A DNA stretch of 64,000 nt, taken from NCBI GenBank assembly GCA_022316685.1, contig JAKJHU010000005.1, forward strand, positions 12,440,707-12,504,706, given 5' to 3'. The DNA comes from Progne subis subis. Its lineage: Eukaryota; Chordata; Aves; Passeriformes; Hirundinidae. Below the pieces are notes generated by a model. It saw nothing but the letters and a program-made list of their open reading frames with translations. It did not search any database and was not told the DNA's origin. The translations under genes and the position numbers were made by a program. Numbering within the stretch: the first letter of the stretch is position 1; every line of letters begins with the position of its first letter. Of the stretch, positions 58,031 through 64,000 are shown in pieces.

Positions 58031-61000
58031 ATGATCTAATAAATGGTACGGTACACTGATCCATTCCTCTGCACATTTTGTCCCAAGCGATTTTATTCAC
58101 AAACATCCTTCTATGAAGTACAGATCTAATCCTAAACATAGAATTGTCTTTTTTTTTTTTCCCCCTAAATGTAGAGTTTGGCCTGTCTCTCTGGAACATC
58201 ATGGTGCAGCCTCTAGCTGAATCCAGCCAGCATGATCAACTTCTACCTTCCCTAAGTTATACCTCCTCATTACTGACAATGACATCATACTGAAAATGCT
58301 AAGCACTTTCATAGTCTAAGCACTTTCTTTAGTTCTCTGTCCTCATTTCCAAGCTATTGGTTAAATTTCAACCATAAACTTTCAAATGCCTTCACCTTCG
58401 ATACACAGAAATATGCTGTTATCCAAGTGTTATTATCTAACACCACTTTTACTGAAATTTCCTGTTATCTGGCCTTGACAAAAGTAATTTCATCACCTCA
58501 TATCAGTTCAGAAACTCACTGCAAGGATAGTTTTCCTAGTCTGGTTCACTGATGAATCTCCTATCTTATTTATTTATACTTCTGAGTAGCATTAAACATA
58601 CTGAGCCTGAACTCTCATTTTGAAGTCCCTGGGATCCTTCACTCCCCAGGATCCCTCTCTTAGTTTTACAAGCATTTGAATGTATACTATCATTATTTTT
58701 CAACGCCCTTGCTCTGGTGCTAACACAGACCTTCAACAATGCCTGTCCCTAGGCTTCCTGAGACCCAAAATATGATCCTGATGGTTGTTGTCCCACTGTT
58801 ATCTTGGAGTCTGTCTGATTCCTGCCTACATCCTCCTGCTGTATCTTGTCTTGAACCAGCCAAGAGCAGTTGTCTTTTCTTCTCTCTTCCTGCAGTACAC
58901 ATGGTCCATTGTAATGGAAGCAAGCATACTGCAATCCCTGTAGCTAAAACTTCAGAGAAGTTTCTTCAGAAGTATTTTGTGTGGTGCTGTTGTGAATCAC
59001 TTTACATATTCCCCTGCTTTTTTACATTGTGTAGCTGTTTTGTTATCCATGTTCCTTCTTGCAAGGTCTCAAGAGATCTCATGTCCTTATTCCGTGGTGC
59101 ATCCAAGTCTACCAGGCTCTTCTGTGAGCAGCTTCTGGGTACAAACACCATCAAAACACTGTACCAGCTGAGTCATATTAATTGTGCTTATTTTCTCTTA
59201 ATCTAAAGCAAAAAACAACTGCTAGGTTTGCCTTAAAGCTCTCTCATAGTTAATGTGTCTCAGCTAATACACAGTAATTTGCTTATTGCCTGAGCTTTCT
59301 GCAACTCCCTAATAGAGTCTTTAAATGATTTGTGTGGATCCTAGAAAGGGCAAGGAGAAAGGAGATGATGTCAAATCGTCAAGTTTTCTCAGAAAGCAAC
59401 AATGTGAATATGTTTTTATTTAGTAAGATGCAGCATTTCTCAAATTGGTTGTTTAACATCTCTACAGATAAGAGCAAAATAGGAAATTTTGTGAGGGAAA
59501 GAAAGAGAGCTGAAATGGAGAACCAGAAAGTATCATTATTTATTTATTTATTTATTTACTAGGACTTTAGTGCACAGGATTTTTTTTTTTTTTTTTTTTT
59601 TTTTCCTTCAGTTGTGATTTTTGTATTGTGTCTCTGCCTGGGGTCTTGTAGGTTTTGCCCAAGTGCTACCAGCACACTTAAAGCAATGCTGAGATGAAGA
59701 GTAAATCTATATTCTAAATTTCCATGTAATACACACCATTGCAGGGGTATGCAAGACCCTCCAGCAGTTTTCTGTGTTCTGGATGTGCTGTCTATGCCTG
59801 GCATACACTTAATTTCCAAATTAAGTACAAATGAAATGCAAAAATATATTGTGAAGATAAAATCCTAAAAACAGTGAATCGGAACAATTTCACTTTGGTC
59901 TTGGGTTCCTAAATCTACAGAGAAGACTCGATCCTGTATTGGTTAATTGCTGAGTCCATAAGACTTTTTTCAGTTCCTCCACTTTAGTGATTTCTGATCA
60001 GATCGACTTTCAGGTGGTGGTTGTGTTCTGGCCTGTTGGTCTCCTGATGGATGCCTTGGTATAGCTTCAGAGACAGCTTCCCAGTGTGTGGAGACATGTT
60101 TCTCCTATTTTTGGGCCATATATATCTTTATACTATGTCAGATGATATTATATTTGGGTTCTATACTGCTGCCTGTGGATGTGCAAGGACCATGGGTGCT
60201 CAGTTGGAGTCCATAGCTTTCCTCTGCTGCTGCTTCCTCTTCTTTCGTTTTTAAGGACATGACAAAGTAGGAACATATTGGTTGTACGTGCAAGACATTG
60301 TGAAATGTGCTGAAAACTTGATTGACATCCAGTTTAAGCAGCTGTTCAGCTTTCTGACCTCACTCTGTGGAGTTTTAGCCTTGGATACCTTGAATTCAAC
60401 ATTTTCAGCATTCTTTCATCCTATCCCTGTGGTCAGGTCTTCTTTTCCTGCTGAGAACTGGGCCTTAAATTCTGGAGTGGCAGACATTTAATTAAAAAAA
60501 CAATGCAAGCATACTGTGAAAGTGAGTCCTCTGAAGTGGTTTGGAATAGCTTGCATTTTTTTCATCCTCATTGATCTCAATAAATCATAGACTGATGGTC
60601 AAAAGTCTGTCCAATTTATGAGAAGTAGGTTTCTTGTGCCAACCTTCTCACAAATTTGGATTAATTTTATATTATTACTTAATTGTATGCAAGCTATAAA
60701 ACTGAAATTTAAGGACTGTAATATAATCCTAAAAATAAATATTTTCAATCAGAATATGCTTAAGTTCAGAAATTATATTGTTACTGGTATAAATTAGAGC
60801 TCTGCTTCAATGGGAAAAGCGGGGTTGCTTTTCTTCAAGCATTTACCTCTCATTTATTACTTTTACTACCATGGGGATTCTCTTGCCAATGAGAGGAAAA
60901 ACTGAAGTAACAAGTTAAAATAATTTATTTAAAGAAGCTCATAGAAATAGGAGTAACTACTGAGGCTGCAATTACTGTGATATACAGGTGATCATACCAA

Positions 61001-63646
61001 GATTATATGACCTATAAATAGGTGATCACATTAATTTTATATTGTCTTGATTATTATTTTTTATGACCCAGAAGTCAAGAATTTATTTTGAATATCTGCT
61101 TTTCCTCTATAAAGCTTCAAAATGTGTGTATAAGAATTATGAAAAAAATGGATATGCTCTATATTGAAATACAATATATAATATATGTCCTTTTTAAATA
61201 TAAAAGGACATAATGAGCTGGGAACATTTTAGAAGAAAAACAGGGAAGAGAGGAAGTCTCTTCTTAGAAGAAAAATAAGACATACCGATTAACTTTGTGT
61301 ACACTGTTGTGAGAACCATAGGATGGTGGAATGTAAGTACAAAAGTTTGGTGAAAAACAACTTATGACATAAAAGAAAATTCAGGTCCTCTGGGAAAACC
61401 TTGAAATTGTTCCTGTGAAAGAAAAAGTTCAGTTTCCAGTTCTGTGTAAGTAATTTTAACATACGGGCTTCTCCTTTACAAAAAAGCTCACTGCATTCCT
61501 TTCAGATTTTACTACAGCGAGGGCAACGCTATAGAAAAGGAGTACAGAAAAGTGTGCATTTCTGTAAGATTCAAGAAGAAATGTCTGATGCAGTCAGATC
61601 TGCATTTTCAGGAGCAGCAAATAGTTATCTCTAATGATTTATTTCTTTGTGCAGATGTTCTGGCAAAGGCTATGGTCTTTAAAAAAACAAGAATCAGTAA
61701 ATCCTGAATTCACTGAAGGCTGAAGAAAGGTACTACAGCAATCATTCGCATGCAGCCATCATTGCAACCAGTCATAGGGGTTTATTTAGGTTTTATTGCA
61801 GCTCTCATGGCCAACCAAGTTGTTATGCTACCCATCTTAGACAAGACCCCTTTTTCAAACTGGTGAGGGTGTGTACTCTCGCAGATGTTACATACTGTGC
61901 TCTTTTTGTGTGGTGAAGAGGCTTTTTTCCCTTGCCTATTGCAAATGTAAGTCAAAGTAAATGTGTCTGGTAGCAACTGAAGACGAGAATTAATCTGACA
62001 CAAACCTACTGCTGAAACAGTCTAGAAGCAGGCAAACTACTTGATAGTTAAACTTGATTTCAGGGCAAAATGATTCTAAGAGTACGTTCTCATCATATCT
62101 TTGAGCTTTCATCCTAGAGGTGATTTTTTTCTGCCTCTTAGCAGTCCATATCTGGTGTAACTCAGACATACTGAGAACAGCCTTTGGCTCCCAGTTGCCT
62201 GCCCAGCTCACTGGCCTGCCCTATGCTAGACCTCGGAGAAATTCTGTGCTCTATATTAGCACATGGATGTTAAATGGAGGAATGAGTTCTGGCTAAATTC
62301 CTCTGGAGAAGCTGTGCTGTCAGCAGTCCAGTTTTCTCCATTCTCCTGTTCCTGAGGAAATGTCTTTTGGCCATGGGAAAAAGAAGGCCACTTGCAGATC
62401 TGCATGGCTCTGCAGATGACATTGTGAGCAGAAGCAGTTCCACCCTCCTCTGGCAAAACTTGCCAGGGCAGTTTATCCTTGCTGTGCCTCTCCCCACTGG
62501 GATTGCCCTATTGCAGAGGTGATGCTTGAGTGCAGCACATGTATTTGCTGTGCTCTGATGTGTGGAAGGAAGATAAACTCTTCACTGCTCCTGACCTTTT
62601 AATGAAGAACCAGACAGGACTCTTGAGACTTTAGTTTCTTGAGAACTTTATTAATGTGGAGTAGAATTCTTTGATGGAAGAAGCAGCAAGCCCCCCCTGA
62701 TATTTCTTACCGACTTCATCCTCATAATCATCAACATCATGATTTTGCTTTATTTTTAAAAATCTGTTCTCTTGAGATTCCCCTGGAAGTGTGAATGCTG
62801 GCCTTTTGTATAGTGCTCTTGATTCAACGAATATTTCCTTAGCAGAAGAAAGAAGACTTTCATCTTCAGAGTGTACAAACTTACTTCAGAGAGTACAAAC
62901 TAACAATTTTTTGCTGGCCTTTTGTTCTCAAATGCAGGAGTTGAAAGCATGGTCCTGCCATTTTTATCTTCCATTGGATGTGTAAACCTCCTGCAATGCC
63001 ATGACAGCAAAGGTTATTCAGAACTGCCTTCCAATGAGGACGTCTCAGGCTCTTGTCAGTGCAATAATCCAAACTTGCAAGTAGAGCAGCAGTTCTGTAC
63101 CTCTGTGCTAGGGTGAATCATGCTATTGTTTTCTCTTTATGCACTGGACCTTGCAGAGTTCCCTCAAAACTGTCTTTGCTGAACAACTGATCTGAAAAAA
63201 TAGAGGAGGGAATGATGGTCCCTCTCTCCTCATTGTATCTTTTCACAAGGGACTTACTTCAAGAGACACCCCTTAGATTGTTGTCTCAGGATGGTCTATA
63301 GGCTTTTAACCTTTTTTTTCCCTTCCTCCCTTCTGTGTTTCATCTTCTGGGCTAGCAGAAACCTGTGCATCTTTAAAAGAAAACAGAACATCAGGGAAGT
63401 TCTTTATCCCTGGAGTGTTTCCTCATCCCTTCTGTGCACTAACTCTTCATCCATTTTTGCAGCCAGCTTGACTTTTCCTGCTTTCATTGCCTGCCACAGC
63501 AAAAACAAAAGGCCACCTAGGAGGCAGTAGGAATTGAAGCATTGCGCTCAGTGTTTCTGCAAACTCTTCCTTGGCCTTCAAGCACAGCAGCACTAGGAGT
63601 CAGTTCAACACTAGAAGGAATTTGGGGCAGACACACTTCATTAAGC

Positions 63647-63651
<5 letters not shown>
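58031..63651. other. intergenic sequence, no recognised gene
   Basis: AT-rich, especially 60.5-61.5 kb. It contains a TTTA repeat with poly-T (59538-59604) and an 11-bp inverted repeat at 61184-61212. The 155-codon open frame at 58739-59206 has no family resemblance. Confidence 0.6.
59538..59604 (+). repeat. TTTA microsatellite plus 25-nt poly-T
   Basis: About five TTTA units (59538-59558), a 21-nt spacer, then 25 T (59580-59604). Confidence 0.9.

Positions 63652-63690
<39 letters not shown>
63652..63690 (+). repeat. poly-T homopolymer, 39 nt
   Basis: Thirty-nine uninterrupted T. The - strand frame over it is read as polylysine and is not a gene. The rest of the window (63691-64000) is GC-richer with no recognised feature. 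Confidence 0.95.
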
Positions 63691-63691
<1 letters not shown>

Positions 63692-64000
63692 TCCTCATTT
63701 TAGTCTGTGAGGCCATAGAGGCAGCTGGAGCACGTCTTCCTTTCGTTGAACTTCCTCTTTCTTTCCAGCTCCTCTCCTCCTGAAGGCAGAGAATGCTGAC
63801 TCCTGCAACTGCTTGCTCAGAGCTGTCAGCACATTTAACCTGCTGCCCTTGGGCTTCCCAGCTGGGCTGACAGGACCTGGCCATGATCCAAGCAGGGTGA
63901 TGCCTCCAGACTCTTTCTGTCTCCAACACAGGAGCAGTGAACTTTGTTCCAGTTTTTCCTGGCCTTCTCCCAAACAGAGTCAGAAGTCATCTTTTTGAAT

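Noticed and set aside
57636..58034. 132-codon + strand frame rich in Leu, Ser and Pro
   Set aside because: It is the shadow of the purine-rich - strand block. The composition is what a polypyrimidine strand gives.
63600..63929. - strand frame with a run of Lys
   Set aside because: Same artefact from the 39-nt poly-T at 63652-63690.
22673..64000. IPCEF1 PH-domain exons
   Set aside because: I looked on the + strand for the Trp-Leu-Tyr-Lys-Lys and Trp-Lys-Lys-Phe-Trp type PH motifs and found no convincing exon with splice sites. The Trp-Lys-Lys at about 29.07 kb is not in a PH-like context.

Overview
The window is a piece of a vertebrate, almost certainly avian, nuclear genome. It is AT-rich and has no compact gene packing. 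Its recognisable interspersed repeats are CR1-type LINEs, and I see no mammalian L1 or Alu sequence. The only gene I can identify is split into small exons by GT-AG introns. I cannot name the species.

Layout. From 1 to about 23.7 kb lies the 3' part of CNKSR3 (connector enhancer of kinase suppressor of Ras 3, CNK3) on the + strand. Eleven coding exons run from 4578 to the TGA at 22670-22672. They join in frame without a gap and encode 483 residues. With the 72 residues that precede this point in the mammalian protein (the SAM-domain exons, left of the window), this gives 555 residues, the length I recall for human CNK3. The exons carry the CRIC domain, the PDZ domain and the conserved C-terminal region. 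One intron appears to use a GC-AG splice pair.

From about 23.7 kb to the right edge (about 40 kb) there is no gene I can name. In mammals the next gene downstream on this strand is IPCEF1, and joint CNK3/IPCEF1 products are known. I recognised no IPCEF1 coding exon, so this stretch is probably the CNKSR3-IPCEF1 interval or 5' intronic sequence of IPCEF1. It holds two large CR1 copies on the - strand (45.86-47.74 kb and 49.86-50.53 kb), a CR1 tail on the + strand (32.3-32.5 kb), MIR-like fragments, simple repeats and long homopolymers.

It also holds several stretches that look coding-like but that I do not recognise: 32.50-33.01 kb (+), 24.75-25.47 kb (-), 57.65-58.02 kb (-), and a block at 51.8-53.1 kb (-) that may be a decayed retroelement. 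These and the splice-site oddities in CNKSR3 are the main items for follow-up. Runs of 12 or more identical A/T bases are almost all T on the + strand, which is the transcribed sense of CNKSR3.
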